In this document: one piece after another, positions 42,302-58,200 of the stretch
Layout: every line of letters starts with the position of its first letter
How positions within the stretch are numbered: the stretch's first letter is position 1
NCBI RefSeq assembly: GCF_963678635.1
Contig: NC_087065.1
Span: 2,296,001 to 2,356,000, forward strand
DNA length: 60,000 nucleotides
Origin: Symsagittifera roscoffensis
Taxonomy: Eukaryota > Xenacoelomorpha > Acoela > Convolutidae
Direction of reading: 5' to 3'
Notes under the pieces: generated by a model
The model's input: the letters and a program-made list of their open reading frames with translations, nothing else
Database searches by the model: none
Told to the model about the DNA's origin: nothing
Program-made: the position numbers and the translations under genes

Positions 42302-43813
42302 AAAAACTTCAATTGACCCAGTCAGCGTCAATGTAGACTAAAATAAATTGAAATGTCCATTAGTCTATCACCCTATCCACTTGTAATTCTTCATTTGACC
42401 CAGTCAGCGTCTATGTAGATAAAAACAAATCAAAATGTCAAGTAGTCTATCAACCTATCCACTTCTAAGTCTACAATTAACCCAGTCAGCGTCAATATAG
42501 ACAAGCACAAATCGAATTGTGAAGTAGTCTATCACCCTATCCACTTGTAATTTTTCATTTGACCCAGTTAGCGTCATTGTAGACAAAAATAAATCGAAAT
42601 GTCAAGTAGTCTATCAACCTATCCACTTGTACTTCTTTAGTTGACCCAGTCAGCGTCAATATAGACAAACACATATCGATTTGTGAAGTAGTATATCACC
42701 CTATTCATTTGTAATTCTTCATTTGACCCAGTCAGCGTCAATGTACACAAAAATAAATCGAAATGTCAAGTAGTCTATCAACCTATCCACTTGTACTTCT
42801 TCAGTTGACCCTGTCAGCGTCAATATAGACAAACACATATCGAAATGTGAAGTAGTATATCACCCTATCCATTTGTATTTCTTCATTTGACCCAGTCAGC
42901 GTCAATGTAGACAAAAATAAATCAAAATGTCAAGTAGTCTATCAACCTATCCACTTGTAATTCTACAGTTGACCACGTCAGCGTCAATGTAGACAAACAC
43001 AAGTCCAATTGTTAAGTAGTCTATTAACCAATCCACTTGTAAAAATTCATTTGACCCAATCAGCGTCAATGTAGACAAACACAAATCGAATTGTGAAGTA
43101 TTATATCACCCTATCCATTTGTAATTCTTCATTTGAACCAGTCAGCGTTAATGTAGACTAAAATAAACCAAATTGTCAAGTAGTCTATCAACCTATCAAC
43201 TTGAAAAACTTCAATTGACCCAGTCAGCGTCAATGTAGACTAAAATAAATTGAAATGTCCATTAGTCTATCACCCTATCCACTTGTAATTCTTCATTTGA
43301 CCCAGTCAGCGTCTATGTAGATAAAAACAAATCAAAATGTCAAGTAGTCTATCAACCTATCCACTTCTAAGTCTACAATTAACCCAGTCAGCGTCAATAT
43401 AGACAAGCACAAATCGAATTGTGAAGTAGTCTATCACCCTATCCACTTGTAATTTTTCATTTGACCCAGTTAGCGTCATTGTAGACAAAAATAAATCGAA
43501 ATGTCAAGTAGTCTATCAACCTATCCACTTGTACTTCTTTAGTTGACCCAGTCAGCGTCAATATAGACAAACACATATCGATTTGTGAAGTAGTATATCA
43601 CCCTATTCATTTGTAATTCTTCATTTGACCCAGTCAGCGTCAATGTACACAAAAATAAATCGAAATGTCAAGTAGTCTATCAACCTATCCACTTGTACTT
43701 CTTCAGTTGACCCTGTCAGCGTCAATATAGACAAACACATATCGAAATGTGAAGTAGTATATCACCCTATCCATTTGTATTTCTTCATTTGACCCAGTCA
43801 GCGTCAATGTACA
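42047..43813. repeat. Higher-order duplication in satellite, offset 902 bp
   Basis: 42047-42911 and 42949-43813 match almost perfectly at an offset of 902 bases (11 monomers). The shared rare variants are GAAAAACTTCAATTGACC, ATGTCCATTAGTC and GACAAGCACAAATCG. Confidence 0.8.
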
Positions 43814-46800
43814 CAAAAATAAATCGAAATGTCAAGTAGTCTATCAACCTATCCACTTGTAATTCTACAGTTGACCAAGTCAGCGTCAATGTAGACAAAC
43901 ACAAGTCCAATTGTTAAGTAGTCTATTAACCAATCCACTTGTAAAAATTCATTTGACCCAGTCAGCGTCAAGGTAGACAAACACAAATCGAATTGTGAAG
44001 TATTCTATCACCCTATCTACTTGTAATTCTTCATTTGACCCAGTCAGCGTCAATGTAGACATAAATAAACCAAATCGTCATAGTCTATCAACCTATCAAC
44101 TTGTAGAACTTCAATTAACCCAGTCAGCGTCAATGTAGACTAAATGAAATGGAAATGTCAAGTAGTCTATCAACCTATCCACTTGTACTTCTTTAGTTGA
44201 CCCAGTCAGCGTCAAAACAGACAAACACAAATCGAATTGTGAAGTAGTATATCACCCTATCCATTTGTAATTCTTCATTTGACCCAGTCAGCGTCAACGT
44301 ACACAAAAATAAATCGAAATGTCAAATAGTCTATCAACCTATCCACTTGTAATTCTACAGTTGACCAAGTCAGCGTCAATGTAGACAAACACAAGTCCAA
44401 TTGTTAAGTAGTCTATTAACCAATCCACTTGTAAAAATTCATTTGACCCAGTCAGCGTCAATGTAGACAAACACAAATCGAATTGTGAAGTATTCTATCA
44501 CCCTATCTACTTGTAATTCTTCATTTGACCCAGTCAGCGTCAATGTAGACTAAAATAAACCAAATCGTCATAGTCTATCAACCTATCAACTTGTAAAACT
44601 TCAATTAACCCAGTCAGCGTCAATGTAGACTAAATTAAATGGAAATGTCAAGTTGTCTATCACCCTATCAACTTGTAATTCTTCATTTGACCCAGTCAGC
44701 GTCTATGTAGATATTAATAAATCAAAATGTCAAGTAGTCTATCAACCTATCCACCTGTAAGTCTACAGTTGACCCATTCAGCGTCAATATAGACAAACAC
44801 AAATCAAATTGTGAAGTAGTCTATCACCCTATCTACTTGTAATTCTTCATTTGACACAGTAAGCGTCAATGTAGACAAAAATAAAATCGAAATGTCAAGT
44901 AGTCTATCACCCTATCCACTTGTAATTCTTCATTTGACCCACTTAGCGTCCTTGTAGACAAAAATAAATCAAAATGTCAAGTAGTCTATCAACCTATCCA
45001 CTTGTACTTCTTTAGTTGACCCAGTCAGCGTCAATATAGACAAACACAAATCGATTTGCGAAGTAGTATATCACCCTATCCACTTGTAATTCTTCATTTG
45101 ACCCAGTCAGCGTCAATGTAGACTAAAATAAACCAAATCGTCATAGTCTATCAACCTATCAACTTGTAAAACTTCAATTAACCCAGTCAGCGTCAATGTA
45201 GACTAAATTAAATGGAAATGTCAAGTAGTCTATCACCCTATCAACTTGTAATTCTTCATTTGACCCAGTCAGCGTCTATTTAGATATTAATAAATCAAAA
45301 TGTCAAGTAGTCTATCAACCTATCCACCTGTAAGTCTACAGTTGACCCATTCAGCGTCAATATAGACAAACACAAATCAAATTGTGAAGTAGTCTATCAC
45401 CCTATCTACTTGTAATTCTTCATTTGACACAGTAAGCGTCAATGTAGACAAAAGTAAAATCGAAATGTCAAGTAGTCTATCACCCTATCCACTTGTAATT
45501 CTTCAAGTGACCCACTTAGCGTCCTTGTAGACAAAAATAAATCAAAATGTCAAGTAGTCTATCAACCTATCCACTTGTACTTCTTTAGTTGACCCAGTCA
45601 GCGTCAATATAGACAAACACAAATCGAATTGCGAAGTAGTATATCACCCTATCCACTTGTAATTCTTCATTTGACCCAGTCAGCGTCAATGTAGACAAAA
45701 ATAAATCGAAATGTCAAGTAGTCCATCAACCTATTCACTTGTAATTCTACAGTTGACCAAGTCAGCGTCAATGTAGACAAACACAAGTCCAATTGTTAAG
45801 TAATCTATTAACCAATCCACTTGTAAAAATTTAATTGACCCAGTCAGCGTCAATGTAGACAAACACAAATCGAATTGTGAAGTATTCTATCACTCTATCT
45901 ACTTGTAATTCTTCATTTGACCCAGTCAGCGTCAATGTAGACTAAAATAAACCAAATCGTCAAGTAGTCTATCATTCTATCAACTTGTAAAACTTCAATT
46001 GACCCAGTCAGCGTCAATGTAGACTAAAATAAATTGAAATGTCAAGTAGTCTATCACCCTATCCACTTCTAATTCTTCATTTGACCCAGTCAGCGTCAAT
46101 GTAGACTAAAACAAATTGAAATGTCAAGTAGTCTATCAACCTATCCACTTGTAAGTCTACAGTTGACCCATTCAGCGTCAATATAGACAAACACAAATCG
46201 AATTGTGAAGTAGTATATCTCCCTATCCACTTGTACTTCTTCATTTGACCCAGTCAGCGTCAAAGTAGACAAAAATAAATCGAAATGTCAAGTAGTCTAT
46301 CAACCTTTCCACTTGTAATTCGACAGTTAACCCAGTCAGCGTCAGTATAGACAAACACAAACCGAATTGTGAAGTAGTCTATCACCCTATCCACTTCTAA
46401 TTCTTCATTTGACCCAGTCAGCGTCAATGTAGACAAAAATATATCGAATTGTCAAGTAGTATATTAACCCATCCACTTGTACTTCTTTAGTTGACCCAGT
46501 CAGCGTCAATGTAGACTAAAATAAACCAAAATGTCAAGTAGTCTATCAACCTATCCACTTGTAAAAATTCAATTGACCCAGTCAGCGTCAATGTAGACAA
46601 ACACAAATCGAATTGTGAAGTAGTCTATCACCCTATCCACTTGTAATTCTTCATTTGACCCAGTCAGCGTCAATGTAGACTAAAATAAACCAAAATGTCA
46701 AGTAGTCTATCAACCTATCCACTTGTTAAAATTCAATTGACCCAGTCACCGTCACTATAGACAAACACAAATCGAATTGTTAAGTAGTCTGTCACCCTAT

Positions 46801-49800
46801 TCACTTGTAAGTCTTCATTTGACCCAGTCAGCGTCAATGTAGACTAAAATAAATTGAAATGTCAAGTAGTCTATCAACCTATCCACTTGTAAGTTTACAG
46901 TTGACCCAGTCAGCGTCAATATAGACAAACACAAATCAATTGGTGAAAGATTCTATCACCCTATCTACTTGTAATTCTTCATTTGACCCAGTCAGCGTCT
47001 ATGTAGACAAAAATAAATCAAAATGTCAAGTAGTCTATCAACCTATCCATTTGTATTTCTTCAGTTGACCCAGTCAGCGTCAATATAGACAAACACATAT
47101 CGAAAATTGAAGTAGTCTATCACCCTATTCACTTGTAATTCTTCATTTGACCCGGTCAGCGTCAATGTAGACTAACATAAATTGAAATGTCAAGTAGTCT
47201 ATCAACCTATCCACTTGTAATTCTACAATTGACCAAGTCAGCGTCAATGTAGACGAATACAAGTCCAATTGTTGAGTAGTCTATTACCCTATCCACTTGT
47301 AAAAAGTCAGTTTTCCAGTCAGCTTCAATGCAGAAAAAAAATCGAATTTTGAAGAATTCTATCACCCTATCCACTTGTAGTTCTTCATTTGACCCAGTCA
47401 GCGTCAGTGTAGACTAAAATAAACCGAATTGTCAAGTAGTCTATCAACCGATCCACTTGTACTTCTTCAGTTGGCCCTGTCACTGTCAATATAGACAAAC
47501 ACATATCGAAATTTGAAGTAGTCTATCACCCTATTCATTTGTAATTCTTCATTTGACCCAGTCAGCGTCAATGTAGACAAAAATAAAACAAAATGTCAAG
47601 TATTCTATCAACCTATCCACTTGTAATTCTACAGTTGACCAAGCCAGCGTCAATGTAGACAAACACAAGTACAATTGTTAAGTAGTCTATTAACCTATCC
47701 ACTTGTAAAAATTCAATTGACCCAGTCAGCGTCAATGTAGACAAACACAAATCGAATTGTGAAGTATTCTAGCACCCTATCCACTTGTAATTCTTCATTT
47801 GACCCAGTTAGCGTCATTGTAGACAAAAAATAAATCGAAATGTCAAGTAGTCTATCAACCTATCCACTTGTACTTCTTTAGTTGACCCAGTCAGCGTCAC
47901 TATAGACAAACACAAATCAAATTGTCAAGTATTCTATCACCCTATCCACTTGTAATTCTTCATTTGTCCCAGCCAGCGTCATTGTAGATTAAAATAAATT
48001 GAAATGTCAAGAAGTCTATCACCCTATCCACTTGTAATTCTTCATTTGACCCAGTCAGCGTCTATGTAGATAAAAATAAATCAAAATGTCAAGTGGTCTA
48101 TCAACCTATCCACTTGTAAGTCTACAATTAACCCAGTCAGCGTCAATATAGACAAACACAAATCAAATTGTGAAATAGTCTATCACCCTATCCACTTGAA
48201 ATTCTTCATTTGACCCAATTAGCGTCATTGTAGACAAAAAATAAATCGAAATGTCAAGTAGTCTATCAACCTATCCACTTGTACTTCTTTAGTTGACCCA
48301 GTCAGCGTCAATATAGACTAACACAAATCAAATTGTGAAGTAATATATCACCCTATCCACTTGTAATTCTTCATTTGACCCAGTCAGCGTCAATGTAGAC
48401 AGAAACAAATCGAAATGTCAAGTAGTCTATCAACCTATCTACTTGTAATTCTACAGTTGACCAAGTCAGCGTCAATGTAGACAAACACAAGTCCAATTGT
48501 TAAGTAGTCTATTAACCAATCCACTTGTAAAAATTCAATTGACCCAGTCAGCGTCAATGTAGACAAACACAAGTCGAATTGTGAAGTATTCTATCACCCT
48601 ATCTACTTGTAATTCTTCATTTGACCCAGTCAGCGTCAATGTAGACTAAAATAAACCAAATCGTCAAGTAGTCTATCAACTTATCAACTTGTAAAACTTC
48701 GATTGACCCAGTCAGCGTCAATGTAGACTAAAATAAATTGAAATGTCAAGTAGTCTATAACCCTATCCACTTGTAATTCATCATTTGACCCAGTCAGCGT
48801 CTATGTAGACAAAAATAAATCAAAATGTCAAGTAGTCTATCAACCTATCCATTTGTATTTCTTCAGTTGACCCAGTCAGCGTCAATATAGACAAACACAT
48901 ATCAAAAATTGAAGTAGTCTATCACCCTATCCACTTGTAATTCTTCATTTGACCCGGTCAGCGTCAATGTAGACAAACATAAATCGAAATGTCAAGTAGT
49001 CTATCAACCTATCCACTTGTAATTCTACAATTGACCAAGCCAGCGTCAATGTAGACAAACACAAGTCCAATTGTTAAGTAGTCTATTAACCTATCCACTT
49101 GTAAAAATTCAATTGACCCAGTCAGCGTTAATGTAGACAAACACAAATCGAATTGTGAAGTATTCTATCACCCTATCCACTTGTAATTCTTCATTTGATC
49201 AAGTCAGCGTCAATGTAGACTAAAATAAACCAAATTGTCAAGTAGTCTATCAACCGATCCACTTGTACTTCTTCAGTTGACCCTGTCAGCGTCAATATAG
49301 ACAAACACATATCGAAATTTGAAGTAGTCTATCACCCTATTCACTTGTAATTCTTCATTTGACCCAGTCAGCGTCAATGTAGACAAAAATAAAACAAAAT
49401 GTCAAGTAGTCTATCAACCTATCCACTTGTAATTCTACAGTTGACCAAGCCAGCGTCAATGTAGACAAACACAAGTCCAATTGTTAAGTAGTCTATTAAC
49501 CTATCCACTTGTAAAAATTCAATTGACCCAGTCAGCGTTAATGTAGACAAACACAAATCGAATTGTGAAGTATTCTATCACCCTATCCACTTGTAATTCT
49601 TCATTTGATCAAGTCAGCGTCAATGTAGACTAAAATAAACCAAATTGTCAAGTAGTCTATCAACCTATCCACTTGTAAAAATTGAATTGACCCCGTCGGC
49701 GTCACTATAGACAAACACAAATCAAATTGTCAAGTATTCTATCACCCTATCCACTTGTAATTCTTCATTTGTCCCAGCCAGCGTCAATGTAGATTAAAAT

Positions 49801-50379
49801 AAATTGAAATGTCAAGTAGTCTATCACCCTATCCACTTGTAATTCTTCATTTGACCCAGTCAGCGTCTATGTAGATAAAAATAAATCAAAATGTCAAGTG
49901 GTCTATCAACCTATCCACTTGTAAGTCTACAATTAACCCAGTCAGCGTCAATATAGACATACACAAATCAAATTGTGAAGTATTCTATCACCCTATCCAC
50001 TTGTAATTCTTCATTTGACCCAGTTAGCGTCATTGTAGACAAAAATAAATCGAAATGTCAAGTAGTCTATCAACCTATCCACTTGTACTTCTTTAGTTGA
50101 CCCAGTCAGCGTCAATATAGACTAACACAAATCGAATTGTGAAGTAATATATCACCCTATCCACTTGTAATTCTTCATTTGACCCAGTCAGCGTCAATGT
50201 AGACAAAAATAAATTGAAATGTCAAGTAGTCTATCAAACTATCTACTTGTAATTCTACAGTTGACCAAGTCAGCGTCAATGTAGACAAACACAAGTCCAA
50301 TTGTTAAGTAGTCTATTAACCAATCCACTTGTAAAAATTCAATTGACCCATTCAGCGTCAATGTAGACAAACACAAGTC

Positions 50380-52200
50380 GAATTGTGAAGTATTCTATCA
50401 CCCTATCTACTTGTAATTCTTCATTTGACCCAGTCAGCGTCAATATAGACATACACAAATCAAATTGTGAAGTATTCTATCACCCTATCCACTTGTAATT
50501 CTTCATTTGACCCAGTTAGCGTCATTGTAGACAAAAATAAATCGAAATGTCAAGTAGTCTATCAACCTATCCACTTGTAATTCTACAGTTGACCACGTCA
50601 GCGTCAATGTAGACAAACACAAGTCCAATTGTTAAGTAGTCTATTAACCAATCCACTTGTAAAAATTCATTTGACCCAATCAGCGTCAATGTAGACAAAC
50701 ACAAATCGAATTGTGAAGTATTCTATCACCCTATCTACTTGTAATTCTTCATTTGACCCAGTCAGCGTCAATATAGACATACACAAATCAAATTGTGAAG
50801 TATTCTATCACCCTATCCACTTGTAATTCTTCATTTGACCCAGTTAGCGTCATTGTAGACAAAAATAAATCGAAATGTCAAGTAGTCTATCAACCTATCC
50901 ACTTGTAATTCTACAGTTGACCACGTCAGCGTCAATGTAGACAAACACAAGTCCAATTGTTAAGTAGTCTATTAACCAATCCACTTGTAAAAATTCAATT
51001 GACCCATTCAGCGTCAATGTAGACAAACACAAGTCGAATTGTGAAGTATTCTATCACCCTATCTACTTGTAATTCTTCATTTGACCCAGTCAGCGTCAAT
51101 ATAGACATACACAAATCAAATTGTGAAGTATTCTATCACCCTATCCACTTGTAATTCTTCATTTGACCCAGTTAGCGTCATTGTAGACAAAAATAAATCG
51201 AAATGTCAAGTAGTCTATCAACCTATCCACTTGTAATTCTACAGTTGACCACGTCAGCGTCAATATAGACTAACACAAATCGAATTGTGAAGTAATATAT
51301 CACCCTATCCACTTGTAATTCTTCATTTGACCCAGTCAGCGTCAATGTAGACAAAAATAAATTGAAATGTCAAGTAGTCTATCAACCTATCTACTTGTAA
51401 TTCTACAGTTGACCAAGTCAGCGTCAATGTAGACAAACACAAGTCCAATTGTTAAGTAGTCTATTAACCAATCCACTTGTAAAAATTCAATTGACCCATT
51501 CAGCGTCAATGTAGACAAACACAAGTCGAATTGTGAAGTATTCTATCACCCTATCTACTTGTAATTCTTCATTTGACCCAGTCAGCGTCAATATAGACAT
51601 ACACAAATCAAATTGTGAAGTATTCTATCACCCTATCCACTTGTAATTCTTCATTTGACCCGGTTAGCGTCATTGTAGACAAAAATAAATCGAAATGTCA
51701 AGTAGTCTATCAACCTATCCACTTGTAATTCTACAGTTGACCACGTCAGCGTCAATGTAGACAAACACAAGTCCAATTGTTAAGTAGTCTATTAACCAAT
51801 CCACTTGTAAAAATTCATTTGACCCAATCAGCGTCAATGTAGACAAACACAAATCGAATTGTGAAGTATTCTATCACCCTATCTACTTGTAATTCTTCAT
51901 TTGACCCAGTCAGCGTCAATATAGACATACACAAATCAAATTGTGAAGTATTCTATCACCCTATCCACTTGTAATTCTTCATTTGACCCAGTTAGCGTCA
52001 TTGTAGACAAAAATAAATCGAAATGTCAAGTAGTCTATCAACCTATCCACTTGTAATTCTACAGTTGACCACGTCAGCGTCAATGTAGACAAACACAAGT
52101 CCAATTGTTAAGTAGTCTATTAACCAATCCACTTGTAAAAATTCATTTGACCCAATCAGCGTCAATGTAGACAAACACAAATCGAATTGTGAAGTATTCT
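50380..52200. repeat. Satellite block with four-monomer higher-order units
   Basis: The variant AATATAGACATACACAAATC recurs about 330 bases apart (near 50442, 50773 and 51099), then near 51591 and 51923, together with CGGTTAGCG/CAGTTAGCGTCATTG monomers. This indicates local amplification of a four-monomer (~328-bp) unit. Confidence 0.65.
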
Positions 52201-55200
52201 ATCACCCTATCCACTTGTAATTCTTCATTTGAACCAGTCAGCGTTAATGTAGACTAAAATAAACCAAATTGTCAAGTAGTCTATCAACCTATCAACTTGA
52301 AAAACTTCAATTGACCCAGTCAGCGTCAATGTAGATTAAAATAAATTGAAATGTCAAGTAGTCTATCACCCTATCCACTTGTAATTCTTCATTTGACCCA
52401 GTCAGCGTCTATGTAGATAAAAATAAATCAAAATGTCAAGTGGTCTATCAACCTATCCACTTGTAAGTCTACAATTAACCCAGTCAGCGTCAATATAGAC
52501 ATACACAAATCAAATTATGAAGTATTCTATCACCCTATCCACTTGTAATTCTTCATTTGACCCAGTTAGCGTCATTGTAGACAGAAATAAATCGAAATGT
52601 CAAGTAGTCTATCAACCTATCCACTTGTACTTCTTTAGTTGACCCAGTCAGCGTCAATATAGACTAACACAAATCGAATTGTGAAGTTATATATCACCCT
52701 ATCCACTTGTAATTCTTCATTTGACCCAGTCAGCGTCAATGTAGACAAAAATAAATTGAAATGTCAAGTAGTCTATCAACCTAGCTACTTGTAATTCTAC
52801 AGTTGACCAAGTCAGCGTCAATGTAGACAAACACAAGTCCAATTGTTAAGTAGTCTATTAACCAATCCACTTGTAAAAATTCAATTGACCCATTCAGCGT
52901 CAATGTAGACAAACACAAGTCGAATTGTGAAGTATTCTATCACCCTATCTACTTTTAATTCTTCATTTGACCCAGTCAGCGTCAATGTAGACTAAAATAA
53001 ACCAAATCGTCAAGTAGTCTATCAACTTATCAACTTGAAAAACTTCGATTGACCCAGTCAGCGTCAATGTAGACTAAAATAAATTGAAATGTCAAGTAGT
53101 CTATCACCCTATCCACTTGTAATTCATCATTTGACCCAGTCAGCGTCTATGTAGACAAAAATAAATCAAAATGTCAAGTAGTCTATCAACCTAACCACTT
53201 GTAAGTCTACAGTTAACCCATTCAGCGTCAAAATAGACAAACACAAATCGAATTGTGAAGTAGTCTATCACCCTATCTACTTGTAATTCTTCATTTGACA
53301 CAGTAAGCGTCAAGGTAGACAAAAGTAAAATCGAAATGTCAAGTAGTCTATCACCCTATCCACTTGTAATTCTTCATTTGACCCAGTTAGCGTCATTGTA
53401 GACAAACACAAGTCCAATTGTTAAGTAGTCTATTAACCAATCCACTTGTAAAAATTCAATTGACCCATTCAGCGTCAATGTAGACAAACACAAGTCGAAT
53501 TGTGAAGTATTCTATCACCCTATCTACTTGTAATTCTTCATTTGACCCAGTCAGCGTCAATGTAGACTAAAATAAACCAAATCGTCAAGTAGTCTATCAA
53601 CTTATCAACTTGTAAAACTTCGATTGACCCAGTCAGCGTCAATGTAGACTAAAATAAATTGAAATGTCAAGTAGTCTATCACCCTATCCACTTGTAATTC
53701 ATCATTTGACCCAGTCAGCGTCTATGTAGACAAAAATAAATCAAAATGTCAAGTAGTCTATCAACCTAACCACTTGTAAGTCTACAGTTAACCCATTCAG
53801 CGTCAAAATAGACAAACACAAATCGAATTGTGAAGTAGTCTATCACCCTATCTACTTGTAATTCTTCCTTTGACACAGTAAGCGTCAAGGTAGACAAAAG
53901 TAAAATCGAAATGTCAAGTAGTCTATCACCCTATCCACTTGTAATTCTTCATTTGACCCAGTTAGCGTCATTGTAGACAAAAATAAATCAAAACGCCAAG
54001 TAGTCTATCAACCTATCCACTTGTACTTCTTTAGTTGACCCAGTCAGCGTCAATATAGACAAACACAAATCGAATTGTGAAGTAGTATATCACCCTATCC
54101 ACTTGTAATTCTTCATTTGACCCATTCAGCGTCAATGTAGACAAAAATAAATCATAATGTCAAGTAGTCTATCAACCTATCCACTTGTAAGTCTACAGTT
54201 AACCCATTCAGCGTCAAAATAGACAAACACAAATCGAATTGTGAAGTAGTCTATCACCCTATCTACTTGTAATTCTTCCTTTGACACAGTAAGCGTCAAG
54301 GTAGACAAAAGTAAAATCGAAATGTCAAGTAGTCTATCACCCTATCCACTTGTAATTCTTCATTTGACCCAGTTAGCGTCATTGTAGACAAAAATAAATC
54401 AAAACGCCAAGTAGTCTATCAACCTATCCACTTGTACTTCTTTAGTTGACCCAGTCAGCGTCAATATAGACAAACACAAATCGAATTGTGAAGTAGTATA
54501 TCACCCTATCCACTTGTAATTCTTCATTTGACCCATTCAGCGTCAATGTAGACAAAAATAAATCATAATGTCAAGTAGTCTATCAACCTATCCACTTGTA
54601 ATTCTACAGTTGACCAAGTCAGCGTCAATGTAGACAAACACAAGTCCAATTGTTAAGTAGTGTATTAACCAATCCACTTGTAAAAATTCAATTGACCCAG
54701 TCAGCTTCAATGTAGACAAACACAAATCGAATTGTGAAGTATTCTATCACCCTATCCACTTGTAATTCTTCATTTGACCCAGTCAGCGTCAATGTAGACT
54801 AAAATAAACCAAATCGTCAAGTAGTCTATCAACCTATCAACTTGTAAAACTTCAATTGACCCAGTCAGCGTCAATGTAGACTAAAATAAATTGAAATGTC
54901 AAGTAGTCTATCACCCTATCCACTTGTAATTCTTCCTTTGACCCAGTCAGCGTCAATATAGACTAAAACAAATTGAAATGTCAAGTAGTCTATCAACCTA
55001 TCCACTTGTAAGTCTACAGTTGACCCATTCAACGTCAATATAGACAAACACAAACCGAATTGTGAAGTAGTCTATCTCCCCATCCACTTGTACTTCTTCA
55101 TTTGACCCAGTCAGCGTCAAAGTAGACAAAAATAAATCGAAATGTCCAGTAGTCTATCAACCTTTCCACTTGTAATTCTACAGTTAACCCAGTCAGCGTC

Positions 55201-58200
55201 ATTATAGACAAACACAAACCGAATTGTGAAGTAGTCTATCACCCTATCCACTTCTAATTCTTCATTTGACCCAGTCAGCGTCAATTTAGACTAAAACAAA
55301 TTGAAATGTCAAGTAGTCTATCAACCTATCCACTTGTAAGTCTACAGTTGACCCATTCAACGTCAATATAGACAAACACAAATCAAATTGTGAAGTAGTC
55401 TATCTCCCTATCCACTTGTACTTCTCCATTTGACCCAGTCAGCGTCAAAGTAGACAAAAATAAATTGAAATGTCAAGAAGTCTATCAACCTTTCCACTTG
55501 TAATTCTACAGTTAACCCAGTCAGCGTCAGTATAGACAAAAATAAATCAAATTGTCAAGTAGTCTATCAACATAACCATGTGTACTTCTTCAGTTGACCC
55601 TGTCAGCGTCAATATAGAATATAGACAAACACATATCGAAATTTGAAGTAGTCTATCACCTTATCCACTTGTAATTCTTCATTTGACCCAGTCAGCGTCA
55701 ATGTAGACAAAAATAAATCGAATTTTGAAGAATTCTGTCACCCTATCCACTTGTAATTCTTCATTTGACCCAGTCAGCGTCAATGTAGACTAAAATAAAC
55801 CGAATTGTCAAGTAGTCTATCAACATATCCACTTGTACTTCTTTAGTTGACCCAGTCAGCGTCACTGTAGACAAACACAAATCGAATTGTTAAATATTCT
55901 ATCACCCTATCCACTTGTAAAAATTCAGTTTTCCAGTCAATTTCAATATGGAAAAAAATAAATCGAATTTTGAAGAATTTTGTCACCCTATCCACTTGTA
56001 ATTCTTCATTTGACCCAGTCAGCGTCAATGTAGACTGAAATAAACCAAATTGTCAAGTAGTCTATCAACCGATCCATTTGTACTTCTTCAGTTGACTCTG
56101 TCAGCGTCAATATAGAATATAGACAAACACATATCGAAATTTGAAATAGTCTATCACCCTATCCACTTGTAATTCTTCATTTGACCCAGTCAGCGTCAAT
56201 GTAGACAAAAATAAATCAAAATGTCAAGTAGTCTATCAAACTATCCTTTGTAATTCTACAGTTGACCAAGCCAGCGTCAATGTAGACAAACACAAGTCCA
56301 ATTGTTAAGTAGTCTATTAACCTATCCACTTGTAAAAATTCAATTGACCCAGTCAGCGTCAATGTAGACAAACACAAATCGAATTGTGAAGTATTCTATC
56401 ACCCTATCCACTTGTAATTCTTCATTTGACACAGTCAGGGTCAATGTAGACAAAATTAAAATCGAAATGTCAAGTAGTCTATCAAGCTATCCAATTGTAA
56501 GTCTACAGTTGACCCATTCAGCGTCAATATAGACAAACACAAATCGAATTGTGAAGTAGTCTATCAACCTATCCACTTGTACTTCTTCATTTGACCCAGT
56601 CAGCGTCAATGTAGACGAAAATAAATTGCAATGTCAAGTAGTATATCAACCTATCCACTTGTAATTTTACAGTTAACCCAGTCAGCGTCAGTATAGACAA
56701 ACACAAATCGAATTGTGAAGTAGTCTATCACCCTATCCACTTGTAATTCTTCATTTGACCCAGTCAGCGTCAATGTAAACAAAAATCAATTGAATTGTCA
56801 AGTAGTTTATCAACCTATCCATTTGTACTTCTTTAGTTGACCCAATCAGCGTCAATATAGACAAACACAAATCGAATTGTGAAGTAGTATATCACCCTGT
56901 CCACTTGTAATTCTTCATTTGACCCAGTCAGCGTCAATGTAGACAAAAATAAATCAAAATGTCAAGTATTCTATCAACCTATCCACTTGTATTTCTACAG
57001 TTGACCAAGTCAGCGTCAATGTAGACAAACACAAGTCCAATTGTTAAGTAGTCTATTAACCTATCCACTTGTAAAAATTCAATTGACCCAGTCAGCGTCA
57101 ATGTAGACAAACACAAATCGAATTGTGAAGTAGTCTATCACCCTATCCACTTGTAACTCATTATTTGACCCAGTCAGCGTCAATGTAGACTGAAAAAAAC
57201 TTAAATGTCAAGTAATCTATCAACCTATCCACTTGTAGTTCTACAATTGACCCAGTCAGCGTCAATATAGACAAACACAAATCGCAATGTCAAGTAGTCT
57301 ATCAACCTATCCATTTGTAACTCTTCATTTGACCCAGTCAGCGTCAATGTAGACAAAAATAAATCAAAATGTCAAGTAGTCTATCAACCTATCCACTTGT
57401 ATTTCTACAGTTGACTCAGTCAGCGTCAATATAGACAAACACAAATCAAATGGTGAAGGAGTCTATCTTCCTATCTACTTGTAATTTTTCATTTGACCCA
57501 GTCAGCGTCAATGTAGATAAAAAAAAACGAAATGTCAAGTAGTCTATCAACCTATCCACTTGTAGTTCTACAGTTGACCCAGTCAGCGTCAATATAGACA
57601 AACACAAATCGCAATGTCAAGTAGTCTATCAACCTATCCATTTGTAACTCTTCAGTTGACCCAGTCAGCGTCAATATAGACAAACACATACCGAAATTTG
57701 AAGAAGTCTATCACCCTATCCATTTTAATTCTTCATTTGACCCGGTCAGCGTCAATGTAGACAAACATAAATCAAAATGTCAAGTAGTCTATCACCATAT
57801 CCACTTGTAATTCTTCATTTGACACAGTCAGCGTCATTGTAGACAAAAGTAATTCGATATGTCAAGTAGTCTATCAAGCTATCCACTTGTAAGTTTACAG
57901 TTGACCCATTCAGTGTCAATATAGACAAACACAAATCAAATTGTGAAGTAGTCAATCACCCTGTCGGCTTGTACTTCTTCATTTGACCCAGTCAGCGTCA
58001 ATTTAGACAAAAATAATTCAAAATGTCAAGTAGTCTATCAACCTATCCACTTGTAATTCTACAGTTAACCCAGTCAGCATCAGTATAGACAAACAAAAAA
58101 ATAGAATTGTGAAGTAGTCTATCACCCTATCCACTTGTAATTTTTCATTTGACCCAGTCAGCGTCAATGTAGACAAAAGTAAATCAAAATGTCAAGTAGT